Shown here: positions 43,141 to 52,096 of the stretch, one piece after another
How the letters are laid out: each line of letters starts with the position of its first letter
How positions within the stretch are numbered: position 1 is the stretch's first letter
NCBI RefSeq assembly: GCF_013409345.1
Contig: NZ_JACCBB010000001.1
Span: forward strand, 2,170,001 to 2,234,000
Direction: 5' to 3'
Length of the DNA: 64,000 nt
DNA from: Kineococcus aurantiacus
Lineage (GTDB): Bacteria; Actinomycetota; Actinomycetes; Actinomycetales; Kineococcaceae
The notes under the pieces: generated by a model
What the model saw: the letters and a program-made list of their open reading frames with translations, nothing else
What the model was told of the DNA's origin: nothing
The model's database searches: none
Made by a program: the position numbers and the translations under genes

Positions 43141-44127
43141 GTGCCCACGCTCCGCGACGTCGCCCGCGCCGCGGCCGTGTCCACCACCACCGCCTCCGAC
43201 GCGCTGTCCGGCCGCGGGCGCCTGCCCGAGGCCACCCGCCGCCGCGTCGCGGCCGTCGCCGCCGAGCTGGGGTACCGCCCGAACCTCACCGCCCGGAACC
43301 TGCGGCGCGGGCGCACCGGCGCCGTCGGGCTGCTCACCCCGCAGCACACCGCGGGCCTGGCCTACTACATGCAGCTGGCCATGGGCGCGGTCGAGGCCGC
43401 GCACGCCCAGGGCGTCGCCCTCACCCTGCTGCCGGCCGTCGAGGTCTCCCGCGGCGGGCTGCACGTCGACGGCGTCGTCGTCGCCGACCCCGCCCTGGAC
43501 GACCCCGTCGTCCGGTCCCTGGCCGGCGCCGGCCTGCCCGTCGTCACGTGCGAACGGGACCCCACGCCGTCGGCCGAGCACGCCGGCCGCGTCGAGAGCG
43601 ACCACGCCGCGGTGGTCACCGAGCTCCTGGACCACCTCGAGGCGGCCGGGGCCCGGCGCGTCGCCGTGCTCACCCCCGGGCAGGAGACCGCCTACGGCCA
43701 GGACGCGCACCGGGCCCACCAGCGCTGGTGCGCGCAGCGCTCGGTGCCCCCGCTGGCGGTCGAGGTCGGCCTCACCGCCCGGCCCGAACGCGTCCGGGAG
43801 GCCGTCACCGCGCTCCTCGACGCCCCGGAACCGCCCGACGCCCTGCTGGCCGTGCCCGACGGCAGCGCCGTCACCGCGCTGGAGACCGTCCGCGCGCGCG
43901 GGCTGCGGGTCCCCGAGGACCTGCTGTTCGCCGCCTACGCCGGCGGGCCCGCCATCGAGGCGCTGGACGTCACCGCGGTCGACCTGGCCCCCCGGCAGAT
44001 GGGGCACCGGCTGGTGCAGCTGCTGCTGGACGTCCTCGACGGCCGCCGCCCCGCGGGGACGCGCGAGGACCTGCCGCTGCGGATCGTCCCGCGCGGCAGC
44101 ACGGCGCGAGCGCCCCGGGGCGCCTGA
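43141..44127 (+). CDS. LacI family transcriptional regulator
   Basis: A 328-aa regulator. The N-terminal LacI HTH is TLRDVARAAAVSTTTASDAL with the hinge helix RPNLTARNLRRGRTG. A periplasmic-binding-like domain follows: VGLLTPQHTAGLAYYMQLAM, DGVVVADPALDDP and GAVDLAPRQMG-like C-terminal motifs (VDLAPRQMGHRLVQLLLDVL). GTG start at 43141. It is divergent from the permease/hydrolase operon with an 18-bp dyad between; the inducer is probably that operon's substrate. Confidence 0.93.
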   Translation: MPTLRDVARAAAVSTTTASDALSGRGRLPEATRRRVAAVAAELGYRPNLTARNLRRGRTGAVGLLTPQHTAGLAYYMQLAMGAVEAAHAQGVALTLLPAVEVSRGGLHVDGVVVADPALDDPVVRSLAGAGLPVVTCERDPTPSAEHAGRVESDHAAVVTELLDHLEAAGARRVAVLTPGQETAYGQDAHRAHQRWCAQRSVPPLAVEVGLTARPERVREAVTALLDAPEPPDALLAVPDGSAVTALETVRARGLRVPEDLLFAAYAGGPAIEALDVTAVDLAPRQMGHRLVQLLLDVLDGRRPAGTREDLPLRIVPRGSTARAPRGA

Positions 44128-44160
44128 GGCCCCCGGCACGGGGACGCGCCCACCGGCGCT

Positions 44161-44571
44161 CTACCGGCCCAGCCCGTCCACCAGGGCCGTGGCGTCCAGC
44201 AGCCCCAGGCGCGGGTCCGCCGCCCGCAGCGCCCTGACGAGTTCGGCCCTGCCCGCCGACGTCCCCGGGTCCAGCCGGTGCTGCTCGGCCAGCGCCCGGA
44301 CGCGCGCGGGCGTCATCGCGCGCCGGGCCTCCTCGGCCTCCCGCCGCCGATGGGCCTCCCCGCCGCGCCGCGCCGCCGAACCGGGACCCACGGCCCGCAG
44401 CAGGCGCCGGGCGAACAGCGCGGTCACGACGACCGTGGCCGCCAGCCGCCACCAGTCCCGTTCCAGGGCGTCGCCGACGGAGAGCACGACACCCGCGACG
44501 GTCCCCAGCGCCCAGCCGGTGACCTCCAGGCGCCGGCCCCAGGTCCCGGACCGCGCGGGGGGTGTGCTCAC
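44161..44571 (-). CDS. hypothetical membrane protein with SAP-like C-terminus
   Basis: A 136-aa protein. One or two N-terminal hydrophobic segments (WALGTVAGVVLSVGDALE, LAATVVVTALFARRLL) are followed by a charged helix (AHRRREAEEARRAMTPARVR) and a compact end (TSAGRAELVRALRAADPRLG). Its GTG overlaps the SDR stop by four bases, so it is co-translated with that SDR. I do not recognise the family. Confidence 0.65.
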   Translation of the reverse strand: MSTPPARSGTWGRRLEVTGWALGTVAGVVLSVGDALERDWWRLAATVVVTALFARRLLRAVGPGSAARRGGEAHRRREAEEARRAMTPARVRALAEQHRLDPGTSAGRAELVRALRAADPRLGLLDATALVDGLGR

Positions 44572-45404
44572 CCGCCCAGGGTGCCAGCCCCCCGCACGGC
44601 GTCGGAGATCGACTTCACCCCGCCGTGCGCCGTGAGCCCGCCGTCGACGGGGATCTCGGCGCCGGTGATGAACGAGGCCCGGTCGCTGAGCAGGAAGACG
44701 ACCAGCGGGGCGACCTCCTCGACGGTGCCGGTCCGCCCCAGCGGGGTCTCGGCGACGTTGGCGGCGCGGAACGCCGGGGCGGCCGAGGCCGTCATGGGGG
44801 TCTCGACGTACCCGGGGTGCACGAGGTTGACGCGGATCCCGCGGGGTCCCAGTTCCAGGCAGGCCGCCTTCGTCAGTCCCCGCAGGGACCACTTGCTCAT
44901 GGTGTACGCCACCGGGAAGTGCCCCGTCAGGGCGGCCGTGGAACCGACGTTGACGATGGACGAACCCGGCCGCAGGTGGGGCAGGCACGCCTGGATGCCC
45001 AGCAGCGGGCCGACGGCGTTCACGGCGTGGACGCGGTGCGCGTCGGCGGCCCGCAGTTCGGCCAGCCGCGCGCGCCAGGTGGTGCCGGCGTTGTTGACCA
45101 GGCCGTCGACGCGGCCGTACCGGGCGGCGACGTCGCCGACGAGCTCGGCCCAGCCCTCCTCGTCGGTGACGTCGAGGCGCCGGTACTCGGCGCCGGCGAG
45201 GTCCTCGTCGGGGGCGGCGGTCAGGTCGACCCCGACGACGGTGGCCCCCTCGGCGCGCAGGGCCCGGACCTCGGCCGCTCCCTGACCGCGGCCGGCGCCG
45301 GTGACGAGGACGACCTTCCCCTCCACCTGACCGGGAACGTGACCGGGGACCTGGCCGGGGACGGGACGGGCGCCGGGGGACGCCTCCTCGCGCGGACTGC
45401 TCAC
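44568..45404 (-). CDS. short-chain dehydrogenase/reductase
   Basis: A 278-aa classical SDR: VVLVTGAGRGQGAAEVRALR, GLVNNAGTTW, serine in NVGSTAALTGHF, catalytic YTMSK, then RGIRVNLVHPGYVETPM and GAEIPVDGGLTAHGG. It resembles 3-alpha-hydroxysteroid/carveol-type dehydrogenases. The start is uncertain: GTG 45404 is used here. The N-terminus has an odd internal repeat, VPGQVPGHVPGQVEGK, encoded by a short DNA repeat (45325-45365). It is coupled to the membrane protein downstream. Confidence 0.9.
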   Translation of the reverse strand: MSSPREEASPGARPVPGQVPGHVPGQVEGKVVLVTGAGRGQGAAEVRALRAEGATVVGVDLTAAPDEDLAGAEYRRLDVTDEEGWAELVGDVAARYGRVDGLVNNAGTTWRARLAELRAADAHRVHAVNAVGPLLGIQACLPHLRPGSSIVNVGSTAALTGHFPVAYTMSKWSLRGLTKAACLELGPRGIRVNLVHPGYVETPMTASAAPAFRAANVAETPLGRTGTVEEVAPLVVFLLSDRASFITGAEIPVDGGLTAHGGVKSISDAVRGAGTLGG

Positions 45405-45497
45405 CCGGTCACGGTGGCCGGTGCGCGGGGAACCGCGCAACCACGTGCCGGTGATGACCGGCATCGACGGGACCGATCCCGCCGGGCGGGGACCCGT

Positions 45498-46814
45498 TCA
45501 CCGCGGGTCGAGGAACTCCCCGAGGAACTCCTCGGTGGCCCGCACGGTCACGGCGACGGACTCCTCCCGCCCGAGGGAACCGACGACGGAGGGGACCGGG
45601 GGCAGGAACAGCGGGGCGTCGGTGAACGTCAGGTGCGCGGCGCCGGGGACCCGCTGGACCCGCGCCGCCGGGGAACGCGCCGCGACGGCCTCGACGGCGC
45701 GCGCGTACGCGGCGTCGGCGTCGGGGTTCCCGGTGCCGCGGCCGGCGACGAGGAACAGCACGGGGACGTCGAGGCCGTCGGCGCCGCGCGGCAGGCCGTC
45801 GAGGTCGACGGCGGCGTCGACGCGGTCGTCGTCCGCCGCGACGCGCAGGGCGGCGGCCCCGCCGAGGGAGTGGCCGGTCGCGGCGACGCGGCTGAGGTCG
45901 AGGTGGCCGCGCAGCAGCCCGTCGGCGGCGTTGCGGCGGGTGAGTTCGTCCAGGGCCGAGGACAGCTGCCGGGCCCGCACCCCGACCTGGCGGTCCGCGG
46001 CGGCCTGGTCGCGGGCGTCGTCGCCGGTGCTGCGGACGCGGGTGGGGACGGTGTCCCCGTCGGGTTCCACGACGAGCGCGGAGTCGCACGGGTGGTCGAG
46101 GGCGACGACGACGCGGCCGCCGGCGGCCAGCGCGGTGGCCCACGCGGAGTTCTGCCGACGCACGGAGGCGTCCCCGGGGGAGAACAGCACCACGGGGAAC
46201 CGCCCGGCCGCCACGGGGGTCCCGTCCGCCGCCGGGGACCGGGCCACGACCGCTTCGCGCAGCAGGAACCCCGGGACCCCGAACGTCCCGGCGAGGGCCG
46301 CGGCGACCTGCCGGGACTCGGCGCGGTCGCGGCCCAGGTGGGGCGCGGGTTCCCCGGCGGTGGCGGCGGGGTACCAGACCTGCGCGACGACGGTCGACGC
46401 CGGGCAGTCCGGGACGGGGCCGTCCCAGGAGACCTCGGTGGTCCCGACGGGGTGCGGGCCGGTGGGTCCGGGAACCCGCAGCGGCGGGAAAGCCCAGACC
46501 GCGAGGGTTCCCGCGAACGTCGCGACCACCGCGGCCGCGGCCGCCGGGAACCTCACCCGGCGTCGCCCGGCCACGAACCGGGCGACAGCCAGGACCGCGG
46601 CGACCAGCAGGGGCAGCAGCTGCCACCGCGGTCCCCCGTCGAGGGAGTTCAGCAGGAACCCCGCGACGACGGCGAGGACGGGGACGAGCAGGGAAACCCA
46701 CCGGCGCCCCCGCGGCCCCCGCAGGGGGACCAGCGCACCACCGAGGGAACCCAGCACGGCGACCCACGTCCCGACGTCTCGCAGCACGCCGCCGACCCTG
46801 CCGCACGCGGTCAC
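45498..46814 (-). CDS. membrane-anchored alpha/beta hydrolase (PAF-acetylhydrolase-like)
   Basis: A 438-aa enzyme. Three hydrophobic helices occupy about residues 1-115 (WVAVLGSLGGALVPL, SLLVPVLAVVAGFLLN, PLLVAAVLAVARFVAG). The catalytic domain has FPVVLFSPGDASVRRQNSAW (oxyanion side), VVVALDHPCDSALV, nucleophile elbow ATGHSLGGAAALRVA and VPGAAHLTFTDAPLF (His). Form and motif match PAF-acetylhydrolase/chlorophyllase-type esterases. The GTG at 46814 or one nine codons later is the start. Substrate unknown. Confidence 0.87.
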   Translation of the reverse strand: MTACGRVGGVLRDVGTWVAVLGSLGGALVPLRGPRGRRWVSLLVPVLAVVAGFLLNSLDGGPRWQLLPLLVAAVLAVARFVAGRRRVRFPAAAAAVVATFAGTLAVWAFPPLRVPGPTGPHPVGTTEVSWDGPVPDCPASTVVAQVWYPAATAGEPAPHLGRDRAESRQVAAALAGTFGVPGFLLREAVVARSPAADGTPVAAGRFPVVLFSPGDASVRRQNSAWATALAAGGRVVVALDHPCDSALVVEPDGDTVPTRVRSTGDDARDQAAADRQVGVRARQLSSALDELTRRNAADGLLRGHLDLSRVAATGHSLGGAAALRVAADDDRVDAAVDLDGLPRGADGLDVPVLFLVAGRGTGNPDADAAYARAVEAVAARSPAARVQRVPGAAHLTFTDAPLFLPPVPSVVGSLGREESVAVTVRATEEFLGEFLDPR

Positions 46815-46885
46815 CGCGGGGCGTCAGACCAGGGGTGGAACCACGGGCCGGGGACGTCCGACCACGGGAGGGCGCGGGAGGGAAC

Positions 46886-47107
46886 TCACCCCAGGGCCTC
46901 CCCCCACCACGCCGACAGCGGCCACGGCCCCGGGCCCTGCGGGCGGGAAACCCTGCGGCGCCGGCGCGACCGCACGGCGAGGCGCCGCAGCAGGGCGACG
47001 GTGACCGGGGTGGCGGGCGGCCGCGCGGCCTCCAGCGCGCAGATCGCGCACGCGGCCGGGCAGGGCGGTGCGGCGGGTCCGGGGGGAGGCCGGAGAACAG
47101 GGCGCAC
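46886..47107 (-). CDS. 73-residue cysteine-containing basic protein
   Basis: A small gene with GAGGAG six bases before GTG 47107 and strongly G/C third positions. The product has a cysteine cluster (CPAACAICALE), an arginine-rich helix (LLRRLAVRSRRRRRVSR) and a tryptophan-rich end (GPWPLSAWWGEALG). I know no family. The Cys spacing might hold a metal or anchor a redox group. The next 210 bases to the Nudix gene show nothing else. Confidence 0.45.
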   Translation of the reverse strand: MRPVLRPPPGPAAPPCPAACAICALEAARPPATPVTVALLRRLAVRSRRRRRVSRPQGPGPWPLSAWWGEALG

Positions 47108-47319
47108 GGGAACTCCTCGTCGGGTCGGCGGAGGTCGTGGCGGGTGACCGGCGGCCGGGTCCTCGCCCGGTCCCGCGGGTTCTCGTGCTGCTCACGCTAG
47201 GCGGGTCCACCGCGCCCAGGCCACCGGTTTTCCCTCCCCGGTCCCCCGGGACGGGCCGGCCCCGCGGCCTCGGCCCCGACGACGCCAGGAGCGGTCGGGG
47301 GCGGCGCGCTCCCGTCGAC

Positions 47320-47796
47320 CTACTGCGTTCCGGCCGGGCCGAGCAGCCCCAGCAACCGGTCCACGAACACGGCCTGCCCCGCCACGAGCTTGCCGCGGGC
47401 CTCGTCGGGGGTGAGCCACGCGACCCGGTCGATCTCGGGGAACTCCCCCGTGCGGCCCGAGCGCGGCGGCCACTCCATGGTGAACGTGCCGGGCACGACG
47501 GCCGCCGGGTCGAGGTCGGCCTCACCCGCCCAGATCGTCACGACCTTCCGGTTCCACTGGGTCGACTCCCCCAGCTCGACGAGGTCGACGTCGGGCACGG
47601 GCAGGCCCAGTTCCTCGGAGAACTCCCGGCGGGCCGCGGTGAGCAGTTCCTCGCCGGGTTCAGGTTCCCCCTTGGGGATGGACCAAGCGTGCTCGTCCTT
47701 GCGCGCCCACAACGGTCCGCCCATGTGGGCCGCGAGGAGTTCCACTCCCGCCCCGGTCCGGCGGAACAGGAGGATCCCGGCGCTGCGCTTGGGCAC
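47320..47796 (-). CDS. Nudix hydrolase
   Basis: A 158-aa nucleoside-diphosphate-linked hydrolase. The Nudix box is complete: GEPEPGEELLTAARREFSEE then LGL, near residues 42-66. The opening KRSAGILLFRR and HAWSIPKGE fit the Ap4A/MutT-like group with NUDIX-phosphohistidine relatives. GTG 47796 is chosen; the longer frame adds an alanine/glycine leader. It is divergent from the CWB2 gene. Substrate unknown. Confidence 0.93.
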   Translation of the reverse strand: MPKRSAGILLFRRTGAGVELLAAHMGGPLWARKDEHAWSIPKGEPEPGEELLTAARREFSEELGLPVPDVDLVELGESTQWNRKVVTIWAGEADLDPAAVVPGTFTMEWPPRSGRTGEFPEIDRVAWLTPDEARGKLVAGQAVFVDRLLGLLGPAGTQ

Positions 47797-47902
47797 GGGC
47801 TGATCCTGCCCCGGTCCGCCGCCCGCCGCAGCCCGGGAAAACCCGCCCGCGGCGGGGCCCGCAGCTGCCACACTGGCGCCCCAGCCGACCCCAGGAGGAA
47901 CC

Positions 47903-48964
47903 GTGCCCCGCCCGAGCGCCCGCCGCGCCCTGCCCGTCGCCCTGCTGTCGGCCCTGGCGCTGGCCGTGCCGGCGGCCGCGTCCGCCGCCCCCGAACCCGG
48001 GTTCGAGACGCTGACCCCGGCGTGCGTCCCGGCCCCGCCGGTGCAGCACCCGGGGTGCGGGACCGCCTACCGCGGCGCACCGCTGCCCAGCGGAACCCCG
48101 GACCAGGTCGTCGAGCTGTCCGGCGCCGACCGGTTCGCCACGGCCGCCGCGATCGCCGAGCACGGGTTCCCCGAGGCCGACGTGGCCGTCCTCGTCAGCG
48201 GTGAGGACCGCCACCTCGTCGACGCCCTGTCGGCCGCGCCGCTGGCCCGCAGCCTGGCCGCGCCCCTCCTGCTCGCCACCCGCGACGACGTCCCGGCGGC
48301 CACGGCCGCCTACCTGCGCGACCACGCCGTGCGGTCCGTGGTGGTCGTCGGCGGCGACGACGCCCTGTCGGCCCTCACCCCGAAGCGGTTGCAGACCCTG
48401 GGGGTCACCGACGTGCAGCGCATCGCCGGGGCCGACCGCTACGCGACGTCCCGGGCGGTCGCCGCGTTCCTGCCGGCGGCCACACACGGCTGGGCGGCCT
48501 CCGGCGAGGACGCCCACCTCGTCGACGCGCTCGCCGCCGCCGGCCCGGCCGCCCGCCTCGGCGAACCCCTCGTCCTCGTCGCCGACGACGACCCGATCCC
48601 CGCCGGGGACGCGCTGCGGGCGCTGGGGGTCACGACGACCACGGTCGCGGGCGGACCGGAGGGCGTGTTCCCCGAGGCGCTGGCCCCGCTGCCCACCCCG
48701 CACCGCGCCGCCGGGGAGGACCGCTACGGGACGGCCGCGGCGGTGGCCGTGGAAGCCGTGGACGCCGGGCTGCCCGCCGAGGACGTCGTCCTCGCCCCGG
48801 GCCTCACCGGTCACCTCGTCGACGCCCTCGCCTCCGGCCCGCTGGGCCGGGCGACGCTGCTCGTGGGCGAGGACCAGTCGTCCTTCGACGTCGTCGAGGC
48901 CTGGTTCGACACCTACGGCGCGGGTCGCGTCACGGCCGTGGGCGCGGTGAGCATCAGCGGCTGA
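47903..48964 (+). CDS. secreted cell wall-binding repeat 2 (CWB2) protein
   Basis: A 353-aa exported protein. Signal peptide: ARRALPVALLSALALAVPAA, then ASAA. Three CWB2 repeats (PF04122) follow, each opening with a Gly-x-Asp-Arg-Phe/Tyr-x-Thr-x-x-x-x-Ala motif: SGADRFATAAAIAE, AGADRYATSRAVAAF and AGEDRYGTAAAVAVEA, with VVVVGGDDALSALTP and HLVDALA between them. These repeats bind cell-wall polymers non-covalently. No enzymatic domain is attached, so it may be a wall-structural or adhesion protein. AGGAGG lies four bases before GTG 47903. Confidence 0.92.
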   Translation: MPRPSARRALPVALLSALALAVPAAASAAPEPGFETLTPACVPAPPVQHPGCGTAYRGAPLPSGTPDQVVELSGADRFATAAAIAEHGFPEADVAVLVSGEDRHLVDALSAAPLARSLAAPLLLATRDDVPAATAAYLRDHAVRSVVVVGGDDALSALTPKRLQTLGVTDVQRIAGADRYATSRAVAAFLPAATHGWAASGEDAHLVDALAAAGPAARLGEPLVLVADDDPIPAGDALRALGVTTTTVAGGPEGVFPEALAPLPTPHRAAGEDRYGTAAAVAVEAVDAGLPAEDVVLAPGLTGHLVDALASGPLGRATLLVGEDQSSFDVVEAWFDTYGAGRVTAVGAVSISG

Positions 48965-49043
48965 CGGTCGACGGCCGGGGACCGGCGAGAGCGTCGGTGA
49001 GAGGGTGCACCCGGGTGACGCTTCGACGCTGCAGGTCGGGGAC

Positions 49044-49832
49044 CTAGTGCGGTGGCACCACCGCACCCCCTGCGGCGGCCGTCCACGCGTCGCAACTGCT
49101 CTCACCCGGCTGGACGAGCACAGCGGGCGGGACCCACACCTGCACCTGCCCGTCCGGTCCGCGCCGACCCAGCACGCAACCGCTGCCGCGGGGAGCCGCG
49201 GACAGCGCCGCCCCCACCCAGCCGTCGTGCACCCCCACGTCGACCCGCACACCGGGACGCGGCGCAGCGTCCAACGCCGCCCGCACCGCCGCGGCGCCGG
49301 GTCGGTCCAGCGCTGCCCGCAGGGCCTCGGTGTCCGCGTCCGTCAGGTGCGGCACCGGCGGCGGTTCCGGCACGTCGATGACCTCGCGCTGCTCGCAGCC
49401 TCGGTCGATCCGCTCGGCGAGGGGTTCCCCGGTGCTCGGGTGGACGTCGACGCCCCACGGGCGCAGCACGTAGCGGTAGCAGTTCCGCGTCGACGGAGCC
49501 TGGTCCGGGCCGAGGTCGAAACCCCGACCGCCACCGGGAGCCCCGTACCCGGTGACGCGCACCTCCACGACGGTGCCTTCGACCGTCCCGCCGGGTCCGG
49601 GCGCCACCTCCAGCAGCTCCACTGCCGGCCACGTCGCACCCTGCCCGTCGCGCAGGGCGAAACCCACGACGTCGTCGAGGTCGCCGCTGCCGCTCGCGGT
49701 GCGGTCCAGGGAGCGGCCGACGTCGGCGGCTCGGGCGTCGGCGTCCGCGTCCGCCTGCGCTGTCGAGGTGCAGCCGGTGAGCAGGAGCGGCAGGCAAGCG
49801 GCTGCGAGGGCGAGCTGGGAGGCGGTGCGCAC
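49044..49832 (-). CDS. putative lipoprotein
   Basis: A 262-aa exported protein. The signal ends in a lipobox: LALAAACLPLLLTGC, lipidated at the Cys. The mature part has an acidic start (STAQADADADARAADV), a beta-rich centre (EVRVTGYGAPGGGRGFDLGP) and cysteines that may form disulphides (RNCYRYVLRPWG, DRGCEQREV, GSGCVLGRR, ESSCDAW). I do not recognise the family. GTG at 49832; the longer frame has a non-coding look. Monocistronic, convergent with the CWB2 gene. Confidence 0.8.
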   Translation of the reverse strand: MRTASQLALAAACLPLLLTGCTSTAQADADADARAADVGRSLDRTASGSGDLDDVVGFALRDGQGATWPAVELLEVAPGPGGTVEGTVVEVRVTGYGAPGGGRGFDLGPDQAPSTRNCYRYVLRPWGVDVHPSTGEPLAERIDRGCEQREVIDVPEPPPVPHLTDADTEALRAALDRPGAAAVRAALDAAPRPGVRVDVGVHDGWVGAALSAAPRGSGCVLGRRGPDGQVQVWVPPAVLVQPGESSCDAWTAAAGGAVVPPH

Positions 49833-50044
49833 CCGCCCAGCGTGCTGGACGGCCCGCGCGACGACGTCCGCCGACGGAGTGGTCTGCCACCGGCTGGACG
49901 GTGGACCCTCCCGCTGCCCCACCGACGAAGCTGACCACCCCTGAGGACGGTCGCTGCCGGGACGAGCGACGGCTCGACGGGTCGACCCACCGCGCGCGCC
50001 GGGAGCCGGGTGCTGTCCCGAGCGGGGGTCGGGCTGGTGCTCCC

Positions 50045-50179
50045 TCAGGTGAGCGGGGCGAAGCTCTGCGGGGACGCCTGCGCCGTGGCGCGGACGGCGG
50101 CCCTGAGGGCGTCGGTGTCGAGGAGGTGGGAGGCGTCGATGCGCTCCTCCAGGACGTCACCGCGGGCATCGCCGGTCAC
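50045..50179 (-). CDS. possible 44-residue peptide downstream of SulP
   Basis: Forty-four codons from GTG 50179 read RGDVLEERIDASHLLDTDAL then RAAVRATAQASPQSFAPL, an amphipathic-helix-like acidic peptide. Third positions are nearly all G/C. GAGGA lies ten bases upstream. It may be the last gene of the SulP operon or a decayed fragment. No family recognised. Confidence 0.35.
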   Translation of the reverse strand: MTGDARGDVLEERIDASHLLDTDALRAAVRATAQASPQSFAPLT

Positions 50180-50229
50180 GGCGCGGGAGTCCTCGGGAGC
50201 CGGCTCCCGGCCAGCTGGTCGGCAGCTGG

Positions 50230-51753
50230 TCAGTGCCCGCTGCCGAGGTGACCGGCCAGTCGCTCGAGGCGGGCGGAGCTGTCGGCGTTCAGGCCGGTGA
50301 CGTGCACCGTCTTGCCCCGGGCGGCGTACTTCGTCCGGATCGCGTCCAGCGCAGCGACGGTGGAGGCGTCCCAGACGTGCGCGGCAGACAGGTCGATCAC
50401 CACGTCCTGCGGGTCGCCGGGGTAGTCGAACCGGGTGACCAGGTCGTTGGAGGAGGCGAAGAACAGCGCGCCGGACACCGAGTACACGCGGGTGGTCCCG
50501 GCGGGGTCCAGGACGCTGGTGACCTCGACCAGGTGCGCCACGCGGCGAGCGAACAGCAGGGCGGCGATCAGGACCCCGACGACGACGCCGATGGCCAGGT
50601 TGTCGGTGGCGACCACGACGATGACGGTGGCGACCATGACGGCGGTCTCGCTCCCGGGCATGCGGCGCAGCGTGGCCGGGTGGACCGAGTGCCAGTCGAA
50701 GGTGCCGACCGCCACCACGATCATCACCGCGACCAGGGCGGCCATCGGGATGCGGGCCACCACGTCGCCCAGGCCGACGACCAGGACCAGCAGGAAGACC
50801 CCGGCCAGGAACGTCGAGGCGCGGGTGCGGGCGCCGGCCTTCACGTTGATCATCGTCTGCCCGATCATCGCGCAGCCGCCCATCCCGCCGAAGAAGCCGG
50901 TGATGACGTTGGCCACGCCCTGGCCCCAGGCCTCGCGGCCCTTGCGCGAAGGGGTGCCGGTGACGTCGTCGACGAGCTTGGCCGTCATGAGCGACTCCAT
51001 CAGCCCGACCAGCGCCATGCCCAGCGCGTAGGGGGCGATGACGCCCAGGGTGTGCAGGTTCAGCGGCACGTCCGGCAGCAGCGGGAAGGGCAGGCTGTCG
51101 GGCAGCTCCCCCTCGTCGCCGACGTCGGGAACGGTCAGGTGGGCGGCCACGGTGACCACGGTCAGCAGCACGATCGCGACCAGCGGAGCCGGGACGGCCC
51201 GGGTCAGGCGGGGGAGGAAGACCATCAGCGCGATGCCCGCGGCGATCATCGGGTAGACGATCCACGGCACGTCGCGCACGTGCGGCACCTGCGCGACGAA
51301 GATCAAGATGGCCAGGGCGTTGACGAAGCCGACCACCACGCTGCGCGGCACGTACCGCATCAGCTTGGCCACCCCCAGCAGACCCAGCACCACCTGCAGC
51401 ACACCGGCCAGGACGACGGTGGCCAGCAGGTGGCCCAGGCCGTGGTCACGCACCACCGGCGCGATGACCAGGGCGACCGCGCCGGTGGCCGCCGAGATCA
51501 TCGCCGGCCGCCCGCCCAGGAAGGCGATGGAGACGGCCATCGTGAAGGAGGCGAACAGCCCCACGCGGGGGTCGACACCGGCGATGACGGAGAAGGAGAT
51601 CGCCTCCGGGATGAGGGCCAGGGCCACGACGAGGCCGGCGAGGGCCTCGGTGCGCAGGACCCGGGGTGACAGCCACGGGGGCCGGTGGTGCCGGGCGGCC
51701 GGCGCCGGGGCGGCCGGGGCCGCGGTGGGGAAGGCCAAGGGTGCTCCGTTCAC
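50230..51753 (-). CDS. SulP family anion transporter with STAS domain
   Basis: A 507-aa inorganic-anion (sulfate/bicarbonate-type) transporter. The SulP core has EALAGLVVALALIPEAISFS near the N-terminus, VDPRVGLFASFTMAVSIAFL, GRPAMISAATGAVALV and GQGVANVITGFFGGMGGCAM (the conserved Gln-Gly-x-x-Asn region). A C-terminal STAS domain (about 415-507) contains VVIDLSAAHVWDASTVAALD. Length is on the short side for SulP. GTG at 51753. Anion specificity cannot be told; no carbonic anhydrase or sulfate gene is adjacent. Confidence 0.92.
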   Translation of the reverse strand: MNGAPLAFPTAAPAAPAPAARHHRPPWLSPRVLRTEALAGLVVALALIPEAISFSVIAGVDPRVGLFASFTMAVSIAFLGGRPAMISAATGAVALVIAPVVRDHGLGHLLATVVLAGVLQVVLGLLGVAKLMRYVPRSVVVGFVNALAILIFVAQVPHVRDVPWIVYPMIAAGIALMVFLPRLTRAVPAPLVAIVLLTVVTVAAHLTVPDVGDEGELPDSLPFPLLPDVPLNLHTLGVIAPYALGMALVGLMESLMTAKLVDDVTGTPSRKGREAWGQGVANVITGFFGGMGGCAMIGQTMINVKAGARTRASTFLAGVFLLVLVVGLGDVVARIPMAALVAVMIVVAVGTFDWHSVHPATLRRMPGSETAVMVATVIVVVATDNLAIGVVVGVLIAALLFARRVAHLVEVTSVLDPAGTTRVYSVSGALFFASSNDLVTRFDYPGDPQDVVIDLSAAHVWDASTVAALDAIRTKYAARGKTVHVTGLNADSSARLERLAGHLGSGH

Positions 51754-52096
51754 GGGGACGTCACCGGTGCGGGGCGCAGGCGCCCGCGGTCGGTGGGTGG
51801 GTCGGTGCTCGAGGCGGTCGAGCGGCGCACGGGTGCCGGGCCGCTCCCCTCTCCACCCACCCGTCGGCCGCGCCGGAGCGTGCTGGCTCCTGTGCCGACT
51901 GCGACGACTTCGTGAAGGGGTGACCCGATCGGTCGACGGCGTCTCGTCCTGCTCCCAACTCTACCCTAACGTAAGGGTAGAGTCGGGGTCGCTGACGGCG
52001 CAGAGGCGACGTCCCCGTGCCCGCCGGGCACCCGTGGACGTCGCGCACCGCGTTGTCCCCCAACCGTTCCCACCCGAGTCGATGAGATGAGGACGA
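51754..52096. other. SulP/acyltransferase divergent region
   Basis: 343 bases between divergent genes, no gene seen. The only clear feature is the 26-bp dyad at 51958-51983. Promoters for both directions must lie here. Confidence 0.5.
51958..51983. promoter_or_regulatory. 26-bp MerR-like palindrome
   Basis: ACTCTACCCT and AGGGTAGAGT are perfect 10-bp complements around AACGTA. TAGAGT, a plausible -10 element, appears in both orientations. The size and ACGT centre resemble MerR-type operators, like the one at 8711-8742. A MerR gene lies downstream of the acyltransferase (53457), so this dyad may be its target. Confidence 0.65.

Noticed and set aside
45325-45365. Short repeat encoding VPGQVPGHVPGQ at the start of the SDR at 44568
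   Set aside because: It is a brief slippage-type repeat, probably a variable N-terminal tail or 5' leader; not strong enough to report as a separate element.
44562-47147. An 861-codon plus-strand frame
   Set aside because: Antisense of the SDR and the lipase-like hydrolase; composition is typical of a GC-rich shadow.
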